DNA of 64,000 nucleotides from an uncultured Croceitalea sp. (GCA_947495075.1 CANLXH010000002.1:310001-374000), one strand, 5' to 3'; shown: positions 26,724-36,246, counted from the stretch's first letter. Numbers and translations are program-made. Notes: generated by a model not told the origin, from the sequence alone.

Positions 26724-28883
26724 ATGAACCTCATCCTCTATCTAATAAAACACACTCAACTCCCTGAAAAGAGTATTCAAAACACTGTTGCACTTTTAAA
26801 TGAAGACTGCACCATCCCCTTTATATCTCGTTACCGTAAAGAACGTACAGGTAATTTAGATGAGGTACAAATTGGCGAAATTGTAAAATTTAAAACACAG
26901 TTTGAAGTACTAAAAAAACGAAAGCTTGCCATCATTAAAGCTGTTGAAGAACGAGGTTTATTGACTTCAGAATTAAAATCGAAATTTGAGAATGCTGCAA
27001 ATCTCACAAGTTTAGAAGACCTTTACTTACCCTTTAAAAAAAGTAAAAAAACAAAAGCGGAAACTGCTCGTAAAAATGGATTGGAGCCACTGGCAAAAAT
27101 CATCATGAGCCAGAAGTCGGATGAAATAGAATTTATCGCTTCTAAATGTCTTAGTACTACTATTGAAAATGAAGATGATGCCTTAGAAGGTGCACGTCAT
27201 ATTATTGCAGAATGGATTAATGAACGCACCGATATTCGTAATCAACTTCGAAATCAATTAGAACGCCACGCGCTACTTACTACAAAGGTTATTAAAACCA
27301 AAAAAGAAGGTACTTCGACTGTGCTAAGCACAAACGAAAAAGTACAAAAATTCCGTGATTATTATGATTGGAGTGAAGCCTTAAATCGTTGCCCTTCGCA
27401 TCGTTTCTTGGCAATAATGAGAGGAGAAAAAGAAGGGGTCATCCGGGTGAAAATAACACTTGATGATGAACGCGCACTTGAAAATATAGAACGACGCATT
27501 ATAAAATCCAATAATTCATGTACGACTCAAATAGAACTTGCAATCGCTGATGCCTACAAACGTTTGCTCTTTCCTTCGTTATCCAATGAATTACTTAAAA
27601 ATGCCAAAGAAAAGGCCGATACAGAGGCTATTCAAGTCTTTTCAAAAAACCTAAAGCAGCTATTACTGGGCGCTCCATTGGGTGAGAAACATATTCTGGC
27701 CATAGATCCAGGCTTTCGAACAGGTTGTAAAGTAGTTTGTTTGGATGCCCAAGGCGATTTAAAACACAATGAAACTATTTATCCGCATGCACCACAAAAT
27801 AAAAGTACCGAAGCTATAAAAAAATTGAGTTCCTTGGTAGATGCCCATAAAATTGAAGCCATTGCCATTGGTAACGGAACAGCATCAAGAGAAACAGAAC
27901 AATTGGTAAAAAGAATTCATTTTAAAAATCCTATTGAGGTTTTTGTAGTAAGTGAAGCCGGTGCATCCATTTACTCTGCTTCTAAAATTGCACGTGAAGA
28001 ATTTCCAAATTATGATGTCACTGTACGCGGAGCAGTTTCTATAGGGCGGCGTTTGGCCGATCCACTAGCAGAACTGGTGAAAATAGATGCTAAGTCTATT
28101 GGCGTAGGCCAATATCAGCATGATGTAGACCAGAACAAACTACAAACATCTTTAGATACCGTAGTAGAAAGTTGTGTAAATGCCGTAGGTGTAAATATTA
28201 ATACAGCTAGTATTCCGCTTTTGAGTTATGTATCCGGTATTGGACCAAAATTGGCTGAGAATATTGTTTCCTTTAGAAATGAGCATGGGTCTTTTTCAGA
28301 TAGAACTACTATAAAAAAAGTACCCCGTTTAGGAGGTAAAGCCTTTGAACAAGGAGCTGCTTTTTTACGGATTAAAAATGGAGAAAATCCTTTAGATAAT
28401 TCCGCGGTACATCCTGAAAGCTATGCTTTGGTAAAACAGATAGCAAAGGATCAAAAACTCCCTGTTTCAGATTTAATCGGCAATGGAAGTGCCCTAAAAA
28501 ATATTCCACTAGAAAAATATTGTACGGATACCGTAGGTCTCCCAACGCTTAAGGATATTACCAAAGAATTGGAAAAACCAGGCTTAGATACACGTGAAAA
28601 AGCCAAAGCCTTCACTTTTAATCAAAACATTAAAAGTATCACAGATTTAAACGAAGGGCAACTGCTCCCAGGTATTGTAAATAACATTACCAATTTTGGT
28701 TGTTTTGTAGATATTGGTATCAAAGAAAGTGGACTCATCCATGTTTCTAACCTAGCGGATACTTTTGTAAAAGATGTAAACGAACATGTGCATCTGCATC
28801 AACAAATTATCGTAAAAGTATTATCGGTCGATGTTTCTAGAAAACGGATACAATTGGCTCTATATAAAAAACAGGTGAATTAA
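26724..28883 (+). CDS. tex: Tex-family S1 RNA-binding transcription accessory protein
   Basis: 719 residues, full length for Tex. Order: N-terminal helical region (ALLNEDCTIPFISRYRKERT), YqgF/RNaseH-like domain (ILAIDPGFRTGCKVV), helix-hairpin-helix domain (YVSGIGPKLAENIVSFRNEH), and a C-terminal S1 domain (LLPGIVNNITNFGCFVDIGI ... RIQLALYKK). Cytosolic, nucleic-acid binding, implicated in transcription. It is joined to the deacetylase gene with no gap, indicating co-transcription. It starts 24 bases after the GIY-YIG unit. Confidence 0.95.
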   Translation: MNLILYLIKHTQLPEKSIQNTVALLNEDCTIPFISRYRKERTGNLDEVQIGEIVKFKTQFEVLKKRKLAIIKAVEERGLLTSELKSKFENAANLTSLEDLYLPFKKSKKTKAETARKNGLEPLAKIIMSQKSDEIEFIASKCLSTTIENEDDALEGARHIIAEWINERTDIRNQLRNQLERHALLTTKVIKTKKEGTSTVLSTNEKVQKFRDYYDWSEALNRCPSHRFLAIMRGEKEGVIRVKITLDDERALENIERRIIKSNNSCTTQIELAIADAYKRLLFPSLSNELLKNAKEKADTEAIQVFSKNLKQLLLGAPLGEKHILAIDPGFRTGCKVVCLDAQGDLKHNETIYPHAPQNKSTEAIKKLSSLVDAHKIEAIAIGNGTASRETEQLVKRIHFKNPIEVFVVSEAGASIYSASKIAREEFPNYDVTVRGAVSIGRRLADPLAELVKIDAKSIGVGQYQHDVDQNKLQTSLDTVVESCVNAVGVNINTASIPLLSYVSGIGPKLAENIVSFRNEHGSFSDRTTIKKVPRLGGKAFEQGAAFLRIKNGENPLDNSAVHPESYALVKQIAKDQKLPVSDLIGNGSALKNIPLEKYCTDTVGLPTLKDITKELEKPGLDTREKAKAFTFNQNIKSITDLNEGQLLPGIVNNITNFGCFVDIGIKESGLIHVSNLADTFVKDVNEHVHLHQQIIVKVLSVDVSRKRIQLALYKKQVN

Positions 28884-29786
28884 ATGCTCAAAATAGCTTT
28901 TCACCCTATCTACAAACATCCTCTCCCCAAAGGGCATCGTTTTCCAATGCTGAAGTACGAATTACTACCTCAACAATTATTACATGAAGGCACTTGTAAC
29001 TCTGATAATTTTTTTGAACCTGAAATTCCAAATGATAAGCATATTGTTGCTGTTCATGACCCTGAGTATTTTTATGATTTACTCAATATAAAAATTCCAC
29101 CAAAGGAAGCACGAAAAATTGGTTTCCCATTAACTGAAGATTTGGTAGAGCGAGAACGCATCATAGCCGACGGGACCCTAAAAGCTTGTGAATTTGCATT
29201 GGAACATGGGGTTGCTATGAATATTGCAGGAGGAACGCACCATGCATACACTAACAAAGGCGAAGCCTTTTGTATGCTTAATGACCAAGCTATTGGCACA
29301 CGCTATCTTCAATCAAAAAATTTAGCCAAAAAAATCTTGATTGTAGATTTAGATGTACACCAAGGAAACGGTACTGCAGAAATTTTTCAAGATGATGCTT
29401 CGGTCTTCACTTTTTCCATGCACGGGGCATCGAACTATCCTTTTAAAAAAGAAGTTTCCAATTTAGATATTTCCTTAGAAAAAAATACTGATGACGAAAC
29501 CTATCTCTCTCTTTTAAAAGAGACGCTTCCTAAATTAATAGCTCAAGAACAACCAGACTTTATTTTTTACCTCTGTGGAGTAGATGTTTTAGCAAGTGAC
29601 AAGCTTGGCACCTTAGATATGACTTTAGATGGCTGTTTAGAACGGGACCGCTTTGTTCTACAAACTTGTAAAAATCTTAATATTCCTATACAATGTAGTA
29701 TGGGTGGGGGTTATTCGCCAGATATAAAAGTGATTGTAAATGCACATGCAAATACCTTTAGGCTTGCGCAAGAAATCTTCTTTTAG
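28884..29786 (+). CDS. Histone deacetylase / AcuC-like zinc amidohydrolase
   Basis: 300 residues, cytosolic. HDAC-superfamily motifs are present in order: HPLPKGHRFPMLKYELLP near the N-terminus, NIAGGTHHAYTNKGEAFCML (catalytic His pair), VDLDVHQGNGT (zinc Asp and His), FSMHG, GVDVLASDKLG (second zinc Asp) and SMGGGYSPD (catalytic Tyr loop). It probably removes acyl groups from lysine side chains or small acylamines; the bacterial substrate is unknown. The start codon immediately follows the tex stop. Confidence 0.92.
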   Translation: MLKIAFHPIYKHPLPKGHRFPMLKYELLPQQLLHEGTCNSDNFFEPEIPNDKHIVAVHDPEYFYDLLNIKIPPKEARKIGFPLTEDLVERERIIADGTLKACEFALEHGVAMNIAGGTHHAYTNKGEAFCMLNDQAIGTRYLQSKNLAKKILIVDLDVHQGNGTAEIFQDDASVFTFSMHGASNYPFKKEVSNLDISLEKNTDDETYLSLLKETLPKLIAQEQPDFIFYLCGVDVLASDKLGTLDMTLDGCLERDRFVLQTCKNLNIPIQCSMGGGYSPDIKVIVNAHANTFRLAQEIFF

Positions 29787-29841
29787 TTGTAATCATACAG
29801 TTAGTTAAATTCCTATCTTGTTAATCTAATCTCAACCAATC

Positions 29842-31407
29842 ATGAAAAGAATAAACCTCTTTTTAATAGTATTAATCTTTTTGTCAAGCTTTACCCTTAA
29901 AGCTCAAGTATCCGAAAGAGCTAAAGAAATAGCTTCAAAAATTGAAAAAGAAGCAAATGAAAATTCACAATTAGAAAATCTAGCACATGAACTGTTAGAT
30001 GTTGTTGGTCCTCGCTTGGTAGGAACGCCACAAATGGAAAAAGCCAATGATTGGGCTATTGCTAGATATAAAGAATGGGGTGTTTCTGCTAAAAAAGAAG
30101 AATGGGGCAAATGGCGCGGATGGGAGCGTGGTATTACACATGTAGATTTAGTTTCACCTAGAGTAGTAAGTTTAAGCGGAATGCAATTGGCCTGGAGCCC
30201 AAGCACCGGTAAAAAAGGAATTACTTCAGAGTTAATTTTAATTCCAGATGTAGCAGATTCTACTGTATTTGCAAATTGGCTTCCAAAAGTAAAAGGTAAA
30301 ATAGTTCTAGTTTCTATGCATCAACTTACGGGTAGACCAGATTACAATTGGGAAGAGTTTGCTACGGAAAGTTCGTTCGAAAAAATGAAAAGCAAACGTG
30401 ATGCTCATAATAAAGCATGGCGAGAACGCATTAAAAAAACAGGTTATACTTCAAGAACTATTAATGCCGCTTTAGAAAAAGCTGGAGCTATAGGCATAAT
30501 TCAGTCAAGGTGGTCCAGCGCTTTTGGTGCCAATAAAATTTTTAGTGCAAACACAAAGAATATTCCAGTTGTAGATCTTTCTTTAGAAGACTATGGAATG
30601 CTTTATCGGATGGTTGAACATGGTGATAATCCTATTATTAAAGTTGTTGCAGAATCTAAGGAACTAGGTACTGTGCCTACCTTTAATACAATTGCAGAAA
30701 TACCTGGCACCGAGTTACCTAATGAATATGTAATTCTTTCAGCTCACTTTGATTCCTGGGACGGAGCTACAGGAGCCACAGATAATGGCACAGGGACCAT
30801 TACAATGATGGAGGCAGCACGGATTCTTAAAAAAGTATACCCAAATCCTAAACGAACTATTTTAGTTGGACATTGGGGAAGTGAAGAGCAGGGACTAAAC
30901 GGCTCACGAGCTTTTGTTGAAGATCACCCAAAAATTGTAGCTGGTGTGCAGGCAGTTTTTAATCAAGATAATGGTACTGGAAGGGTAGTTCGCCTTTCTG
31001 GGCAAGGTTTTTTACATGCATATGATTATTTAGGTAAATGGATGGAAGCAGTTCCTAAAGAAATTACCGATGAAATAGATACTACCTTCCCAGGGGTACC
31101 CGGAGGCGGAGGTTCTGATTATGCTTCATTTGTGGCAGCAGGAGTCCCAGCATTTTCGTTAAGCTCCTTAAGTTGGAGCTATTGGAATTATACATGGCAT
31201 ACCAATTTAGATACCTATGATAAAATTGTTTTTGATGATGTTAGAAACAATGCTATTCTAACAGCCATATTAACCTATATGGCTAGTGAATCTCCTGAAA
31301 AAACTTCTAGAGAAAAATCTGTGATGCCTTTGAATACTAGAACTGGAGAACAGCGTACTTGGCCAACACCAAAATCACCACAACGAGATGGTGGAAAGTT
31401 AGATTAA
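29842..31407 (+). CDS. Exported M28-family zinc aminopeptidase
   Basis: 521 residues. Signal peptide MKRINLFLIVLIFLSSFTLKA, an inserted PA-like domain, then the M28 catalytic domain with zinc ligands in LSAHFDSWDGATGATDNGTG, WGSEEQGLNGS, VFNQDNGTG and YTWHTNLDTYDK. It is expected to act in the periplasm or outside, releasing N-terminal residues from peptides. No sorting domain is visible at the C-terminus, which ends in a basic, Pro-rich tail. Confidence 0.9.
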   Translation: MKRINLFLIVLIFLSSFTLKAQVSERAKEIASKIEKEANENSQLENLAHELLDVVGPRLVGTPQMEKANDWAIARYKEWGVSAKKEEWGKWRGWERGITHVDLVSPRVVSLSGMQLAWSPSTGKKGITSELILIPDVADSTVFANWLPKVKGKIVLVSMHQLTGRPDYNWEEFATESSFEKMKSKRDAHNKAWRERIKKTGYTSRTINAALEKAGAIGIIQSRWSSAFGANKIFSANTKNIPVVDLSLEDYGMLYRMVEHGDNPIIKVVAESKELGTVPTFNTIAEIPGTELPNEYVILSAHFDSWDGATGATDNGTGTITMMEAARILKKVYPNPKRTILVGHWGSEEQGLNGSRAFVEDHPKIVAGVQAVFNQDNGTGRVVRLSGQGFLHAYDYLGKWMEAVPKEITDEIDTTFPGVPGGGGSDYASFVAAGVPAFSLSSLSWSYWNYTWHTNLDTYDKIVFDDVRNNAILTAILTYMASESPEKTSREKSVMPLNTRTGEQRTWPTPKSPQRDGGKLD

Positions 31408-31499
31408 TTTATTTATAATCTTTTCAAATTTCAGTTTAGTTAAGAACTGATTCATAAGTAGGTAGATAGATTTTGTAACTTTACTAAAAAATAGCAATT

Positions 31500-32021
31500 A
31501 TGTTATCTAAGAAATTAGAAAAAGCTCTAAACGAGCAAATCCGAATAGAAGCAGAATCCTCTCAAACTTATCTTTCTATGGCCTCTTGGGCAGAGGTAAA
31601 AGGTTTAGAAGGTGTAGCAGGTTTTATGTATGGTCACTCAGATGAAGAGCGCATGCATATGTTAAAATTGGTTAAATATGTAAATGAGCGTGGTGGACAT
31701 GCTATAATATCTGATTTAAAAGCTCCTGAGACCGAATTTGGCAGTCTAACAAAAATGTTACAAATGCTATACGACCATGAGGTATTTGTTTCAAAAAGTA
31801 TAAACGAATTAGTTCACGTGACCTTAGAGGAAAAAGATTATGCAACTCATAACTTCTTGCAATGGTACGTTGCAGAACAATTAGAGGAAGAAGCATTAGC
31901 ACGCACTGTATTAGATAAAATTAATCTAATAGGTAATGACAAAGGAGGATTATATCTTTTTGATAGGGATATCCAACAACTGACTGTTGAAAGTGCAGCT
32001 TCAGAAACAATGAGTGAATAA
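31500..32021 (+). CDS. ftnA: Bacterial non-haem ferritin
   Basis: 173 residues, typical length. Ferroxidase-centre residues are seen in EQIRIEAESSQTYLSMASWA, GHSDEERMHMLKLVKYVNER (Glu and His pair) and HNFLQWYVAEQLEEEALA. It stores iron as a 24-mer in the cytosol. An AT-rich hairpin follows the stop. Confidence 0.95.
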   Translation: MLSKKLEKALNEQIRIEAESSQTYLSMASWAEVKGLEGVAGFMYGHSDEERMHMLKLVKYVNERGGHAIISDLKAPETEFGSLTKMLQMLYDHEVFVSKSINELVHVTLEEKDYATHNFLQWYVAEQLEEEALARTVLDKINLIGNDKGGLYLFDRDIQQLTVESAASETMSE

Positions 32022-32028
32022 TTTTAAC

Positions 32029-32051
32029 AATTAATCTTATTTAGATTAATT
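32029..32051 (+). terminator. AT-rich hairpin after ferritin
   Basis: Perfect 9-bp stem AATTAATCT/AGATTAATT with a TATTT loop, 8 bases after the ferritin stop. No T-run, so activity is uncertain. Confidence 0.4.
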
Positions 32052-32061
32052 TAAAATAACA

Positions 32062-32069
32062 TATTTTTG
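32062..32069 (+). promoter_or_regulatory. Candidate -7 box (TATTTTTG) for the small Cys-rich gene
   Basis: TATTTTTG fits TAnnTTTG and lies 18 bases before ATG 32087. Confidence 0.45.
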
Positions 32070-32086
32070 TTCCATTATATTTTAAG

Positions 32087-32227
32087 ATGGGCAAAAAGAA
32101 AAAAGCATTATTAAAAGAACTTGTACCCAACAACTGCAAGACGAAATGCTGTAAAAAATTCAAAAAAGGAGAAAACAAGCGTTGTAAACGTTGCCCATGT
32201 TATGATTTATTTAAAAAAGTAGCATAA
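32087..32227 (+). CDS. 46-residue basic Cys-rich protein
   Basis: A short gene that a length cut-off would miss: MGKKKKALLKELVPNN, then CKTKCCKKFKKGENKRCKRC and PCYDLFKKVA. Six Cys are arranged as CxxxCC...CxxCxC, with many Lys, suggesting a small metal- or nucleic-acid-binding protein. It has its own promoter-like box upstream and a good terminator downstream, which argues that it is real. I do not know its function. Confidence 0.65.
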   Translation: MGKKKKALLKELVPNNCKTKCCKKFKKGENKRCKRCPCYDLFKKVA

Positions 32228-32233
32228 AATATT

Positions 32234-32265
32234 AAAGCCTCTAATCTCTGATTTGGGGCTTTTTT
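32234..32265 (+). terminator. Terminator after the small Cys-rich gene
   Basis: AAAGCCTC/GGGGCTTT stem (one G-T pair) followed by TTTTTCTTTT, seven bases past the stop. It overlaps the last codons of the convergent minus-strand gene. Confidence 0.7.
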
Positions 32266-32642
32266 CTTTTAGAAGAAGTATAACTTAATTTAGTATCTCC
32301 CGCTCCATTTAACATGTAAAAAGTCTTCTTACTTAAATAATTCTCATCATGCTCACAATTAGCATCGCAATCTAAATGATGCAAATTATAAGCATTGGCT
32401 TTACTTTTTAAATATATTTTATACGCAAAAGGATTGCGCCTATTTAATAAGATTTCAAAATCATTTTGGTCTTGCCAAAAGTCTTTACAATCTTCAAGAT
32501 TCGTAAAAACTAAATTTTGTTCTTGTAAGGCGTCGCGTTTTGCTAAATCTGAATAAAACAGTTTTACATTATCCTCTTGTGCAATCCCCGTAAAGGGAAT
32601 TAGCAACGAAAGATAAAAGATATGTAGTAAAATATGTTTCAC
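32241..32642 (-). CDS. Small exported protein of unknown function
   Basis: About 133 residues from a GTG at 32642: signal peptide KHILLHIFYLSLLIPFTGIA, then a soluble domain with KDFWQDQNDFEILLNRRNPF and a short Cys/His stretch HHLDCDANCEHDENYLS that could bind metal. The frame is also open upstream to a GTG at 32690, but the signal peptide fits the inner start. It converges on the Cys-rich gene. Family not recognised. Confidence 0.6.
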   Translation of the reverse strand: MKHILLHIFYLSLLIPFTGIAQEDNVKLFYSDLAKRDALQEQNLVFTNLEDCKDFWQDQNDFEILLNRRNPFAYKIYLKSKANAYNLHHLDCDANCEHDENYLSKKTFYMLNGAGDTKLSYTSSKRKKPQIRD

Positions 32643-32726
32643 ATCATTATTTACGTAATATTTATAATTACTTAGTTTATTAAATAACACCTATTTACTA
32701 TTAAGTTATTGTTAATATGATATTCT

Positions 32727-32767
32727 AAAAAAGAAAGAGGGCAAAATATCCCTTTTTATCGATAGGA
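32727..32767 (+). repeat. Left copy of a 41-bp direct repeat bracketing the cyclase module
   Basis: Shares 21 identical bases (core AAGAAAGAGGGCAAAAT) and 13 of the next 20 with 36247-36287. The right copy is the intact terminator after ssb; this copy is a decayed version of it with only a GGG/CCC stem left. The repeats are in the same orientation about 3.5 kb apart, with only the cyclase, deaminase and effector genes between them. Confidence 0.7.
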
Positions 32768-32829
32768 AGACCTGTAATAATTACACTAAATAAAAAACCT
32801 TATTTTTAGTAGACACCAACCAAAACAAA

Positions 32830-34770
32830 ATGAAAAATACAGCATGCCTCTTATTTATACTTTTCTCCTTTAGTCTTTCTGCGCAAACTAATTTGGATTC
32901 TTTGTTGAATGTATGGAATGATTCCTCAAAATCTGATTCTCTTCGCATTAATGCATTCCAAGATTATATCTGGAAAGGCTTCTTATTTTCACAACCAGAT
33001 AGTGCTCTAATTTTAACCGATACATTATTAGATTTTGCCAAGAATAATAATTCAGTTAGGTCTACTGCTTTATATTACAAAGGCGCAGCATTATTTATTA
33101 AATCAAACTATTCAAATTCTCTTGCCAATTTAAAGGAGAGTATTTTACTCAGCAAAGAACTAGAAGACAAAAAAAAGACCGCAAATACTTTAAATCTTAT
33201 TGGGAACATCTACAATGTCCAAGGTAATTACCCAAAGGCTCTTGACCACTACGACCAAAGTTTAAAAATAAAAAAAAATATAAATGATAAGTGGGGTATC
33301 GCGGCAGCAATGAGCAATATCGGTGGAATCTATTCAGAACTCAATGATAGTATTAAAACAAGAGAATATTATCAGTTGAGCTTAGCTATTTTTAAAGAAA
33401 TCAATGATCAACAAGGTATAGCTGGCTCCTCGCTTAACTATGGGTCTGCTCTCGGAAAAAAAGACTCAATTAAAAAGCTAAGTCTTTATAAGAAAAGCTT
33501 AGAGATATTTAAAAAAATCGGTGATAACCAAGGAGTAGCAGATAATTATACCAATATAGGAAATCTTCATTTGGTCAATAAAAATTACAAAAAAGCTTTA
33601 TACTACCACAATAAAGGATTAAACATCGAAAAAAAAATTGGAAACAAACAGGGAATAGCATCATCATTATATAGTTTAGGGACCATTAATCTAGAAACAA
33701 AGAATTATTTTCAAACAATTGAAAATTGTAAAAAATCATTTGAATTATCCAAAACTGTTGGTGGATTGCTCTTGCAAAAAAAAGCTTGTGAATGTCTTTA
33801 CGAAACATATAAAAAACTTGGCAACGGTAACAAAGCTTTAGAATACCATGAACAAGTATTGGCTTTAAATGATAGCTTAAAATCAGAAGAAACGACTAAA
33901 AAACTACAGCAAATGGAATTTGCAAAACAAGTGTTGGCAGATAGTCTTTTGCAAGTAGAAAAAGATCTTCAGATAGAGATGGCTCACAAAGAAGAAGTTC
34001 GAAAAAAAGATAAAAATAGAAATCTAGCTTTAGGTGCTGGTATCTTTTTTCTTGTATTATCTGGCGGATTTTATAGTAGATGGCGTTACGTTAAAAAATC
34101 TAAAGCAATCATTGAAAAGGAAAAAGACCGATCAGACAATTTATTGCTCAATATTTTACCAGCGGAAATTGCGGAAGAACTTAAAGAAAAAGGAAGTGCA
34201 GATGCTAGGGATTTTGATTTGGTCTCCATTCTTTTTACAGATTTTAAAGGATTTACTGAAGCCTCTGAAAAACTATCCGCCCAAGAACTTATACATGAAA
34301 TCAATGAATGCTTTATGGCTTTTGATCATATATGCGAAAAATATAAAATTGAGAAAATTAAAACCATTGGTGATGCTTACATGGCTGCTGGTGGATTACC
34401 AATACCTACCGAAACCTCTATAAAAAATACTGTCCTTGCCGCACTGGAAATGCAGGAATTTATAACCAAAAGAATTAACGTTAAAGAAGCTGAAAACAAA
34501 GCTGCATTTAAAATGCGCCTAGGCATACATACTGGTCCTGTAGTCGCAGGTATTGTAGGAGTGAAAAAATTTCAATATGACATTTGGGGAGATACTGTGA
34601 ATACTGCATCACGAATGGAAAGCAGTGGGGAAATAGGAAAAGTGAATATATCTGAAGACACATGCCAACTTCTAAAAAACGATTCTTTATTCACTTTTAA
34701 ACCAAGAGGAAAAATACAAGCTAAAGGTAAAGGTGAAATGAAAATGTTCTTTGTAGAAAAAGTATCTTAA
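32830..34770 (+). CDS. TPR-containing transmembrane class III adenylate cyclase
   Basis: 646 residues. Signal peptide, about seven TPR repeats outside the membrane (NIYNVQGNYPKALDHYDQSL; NIGNLHLVNKNYKKALYYHN), a coiled segment, one TM helix at about 398-416, then a cytosolic cyclase domain from about 440. Catalytic parts are intact: metal Asp in LFTDFKGF (471) and IGDAYMAAGG (515), the adenine-type Lys in EKIKTIGD and Asp in FQYDIWGDTVNTASRM (584), and the transition-state Asn/Arg. The Lys/Asp pair predicts ATP to cAMP. It is followed three bases later by a deaminase gene. A TATTTTTA box lies upstream. Confidence 0.88.
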   Translation: MKNTACLLFILFSFSLSAQTNLDSLLNVWNDSSKSDSLRINAFQDYIWKGFLFSQPDSALILTDTLLDFAKNNNSVRSTALYYKGAALFIKSNYSNSLANLKESILLSKELEDKKKTANTLNLIGNIYNVQGNYPKALDHYDQSLKIKKNINDKWGIAAAMSNIGGIYSELNDSIKTREYYQLSLAIFKEINDQQGIAGSSLNYGSALGKKDSIKKLSLYKKSLEIFKKIGDNQGVADNYTNIGNLHLVNKNYKKALYYHNKGLNIEKKIGNKQGIASSLYSLGTINLETKNYFQTIENCKKSFELSKTVGGLLLQKKACECLYETYKKLGNGNKALEYHEQVLALNDSLKSEETTKKLQQMEFAKQVLADSLLQVEKDLQIEMAHKEEVRKKDKNRNLALGAGIFFLVLSGGFYSRWRYVKKSKAIIEKEKDRSDNLLLNILPAEIAEELKEKGSADARDFDLVSILFTDFKGFTEASEKLSAQELIHEINECFMAFDHICEKYKIEKIKTIGDAYMAAGGLPIPTETSIKNTVLAALEMQEFITKRINVKEAENKAAFKMRLGIHTGPVVAGIVGVKKFQYDIWGDTVNTASRMESSGEIGKVNISEDTCQLLKNDSLFTFKPRGKIQAKGKGEMKMFFVEKVS

Positions 34771-34773
34771 GCA

Positions 34774-35697
34774 ATGTGTTTGGTGGAAGATGATTTTTTA
34801 AAACTACCGAAAGGCGATGTCCATAATCATCTACATCTAGGTGCAAACAGAGCAGATGTAAAAAAGAAATATGGCAATATAGCACCAACATTTCCTTTAA
34901 AATACAAAGGCTTGGATGGTATGATTTCTTTTATCCAAAGCGATATAAACCGCGTGATTCAGTCAAAGGATGACATCATTTTTTTAATGGAAAATGCCAT
35001 TGAAACTTGTATTAATGATAATGTTGTTTATTTAGAGGCTAGCATAGATATCGGTCTATCTCGTTTTTTTGATGATTCTATAGACAAACTAATTTCTACT
35101 GTTGCAAAACTTAAAGAAAAGTATAGCATCACTTTTAAACCTGATATTGGTATAAATAAAAATTACGATTCCAAAAAAATATTTTCTGATGGTATCCAGT
35201 GTGTGAATAGCAATGTTTTTAACGGAATAGATATTTATGGGCAAGAAAAAAATCAAAAACTAGAAAGATTTGTAGAACTTTTTCAAGAAGCTTCAACTAA
35301 AAAAATCAAAAAGAAAGTTCATATAGGCGAATTCTCAAGCCCTAACTCCATAGAAGAAACAATTAACTTGTTAAAACCCGATGAGATCCAACACGGAATA
35401 AGAGCATCAGAATCAGAAAATACAATGCAAATGCTTTTAGGTGAAAATATACAACTCAATGTTTGCCCTCAAAGTAATATCGCCTTGGGAGCTGTTTCTG
35501 ATATAAAAAATCATCCTATTAGAAAATTATACGACTATGGAATAAAAATCACCATCAATACAGATGACTTCTTGCTTTTTAACACTTCGCTCACAACTCA
35601 ATACTCAGAATTGGTCAAACACGATATATTTACCTTAATGGAGTTAGACAGTATTAGAAAGAATAGCTTAGATATAAGTAGCAATAATATAAATTGA
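34774..35697 (+). CDS. Adenosine-deaminase-like zinc amidohydrolase
   Basis: 307 residues, slightly short for the family. The metal site is complete: HxH in KGDVHNHLHLG (His17, His19), HIGE (His183, Glu186), EIQHGI (His207) and INTDD (Asp264/265). It should deaminate a purine nucleoside, nucleotide derivative or similar base. The substrate cannot be read from the sequence, and the region after HLHLG differs from classical Add. It is co-transcribed with the cyclase (gap of three bases), suggesting a link to cyclic-nucleotide or adenosine turnover. The last 30 bases overlap the 3' end of the minus-strand effector gene. Confidence 0.8.
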   Translation: MCLVEDDFLKLPKGDVHNHLHLGANRADVKKKYGNIAPTFPLKYKGLDGMISFIQSDINRVIQSKDDIIFLMENAIETCINDNVVYLEASIDIGLSRFFDDSIDKLISTVAKLKEKYSITFKPDIGINKNYDSKKIFSDGIQCVNSNVFNGIDIYGQEKNQKLERFVELFQEASTKKIKKKVHIGEFSSPNSIEETINLLKPDEIQHGIRASESENTMQMLLGENIQLNVCPQSNIALGAVSDIKNHPIRKLYDYGIKITINTDDFLLFNTSLTTQYSELVKHDIFTLMELDSIRKNSLDISSNNIN

Positions 35698-36204
35698 TGC
35701 AGTAATTACTACAAAAATAAAACTAATGGCAAAAAAACGAATTGCGTTTTGGACACTCTTAAACTTTTGGTCGATAATCTTGCTTTCTGCATGAATTTGT
35801 TCACTCAGCAGTTGAAAGAGCTTTTTCTCGTTTTCATATACTTTAATTAATTCTTTAGAAAAGTCCTCAACCTTTCCAAAAGCATATACTGCATCTCTAT
35901 AAAAAAGTACATTCTTCTCATACTTTAGCTCTATTTGTGGTCTAAAGCATTTAAAGCAAAAGAAAATTGAAACTAACACGCAGAAAAACCAGATTAAGAT
36001 CAAGATAATGAATACTATACCTTTGTCAAAAACTGGTTGTATTTGCTCAAATCTATCAAAAAACAGTCCTAAAATGACTCCATGAAATGAGAATATAACT
36101 CCTGCTTTAAGCTCTGAAGCCCGTATCAATTTTTCTAATCGTTCTAACTGTTCCCAGTAATTATTCGAATCTGTCTTGAGCGAAGGTTTTTTTGAGTTGG
36201 ACAT
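35668..36204 (-). CDS. Pycsar-effector-like membrane protein (DUF5706/PycTM type)
   Basis: 178 residues. N-terminal helix with RLEKLIRASELKAGVIFSFH leading into TM1, TM2 (VFIILILIWFFCVLVSIFFC), a basic PQIELKYEKN turn, a soluble helical part (LFYRDAVYAFGKVEDFSKEL; LLSEQIHAESKIIDQKFKSV) and a final TM. This order and the QIHxxSKIxxxKFxxV motif match Pycsar TM effectors, which sense a cyclic nucleotide and damage the inner membrane in phage defence. It lies tail-to-tail with the deaminase, inside the direct-repeat-bounded cassette. Confidence 0.75.
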   Translation of the reverse strand: MSNSKKPSLKTDSNNYWEQLERLEKLIRASELKAGVIFSFHGVILGLFFDRFEQIQPVFDKGIVFIILILIWFFCVLVSIFFCFKCFRPQIELKYEKNVLFYRDAVYAFGKVEDFSKELIKVYENEKKLFQLLSEQIHAESKIIDQKFKSVQNAIRFFAISFIFVVITASIYIIATYI

Positions 36205-36246
36205 TTTAAAATTATGCGTTTAAAAACAATCCTGCTAAAAATAGTA

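Noticed and set aside
28908..28940. CCTCTCCCCAAAGGGCATCG in the deacetylase gene resembles repeat D in the helicase
   Set aside because: It encodes HPLPKGHRFP, a conserved N-terminal motif of this HDAC subfamily, so the similarity is coding constraint rather than an insertion.
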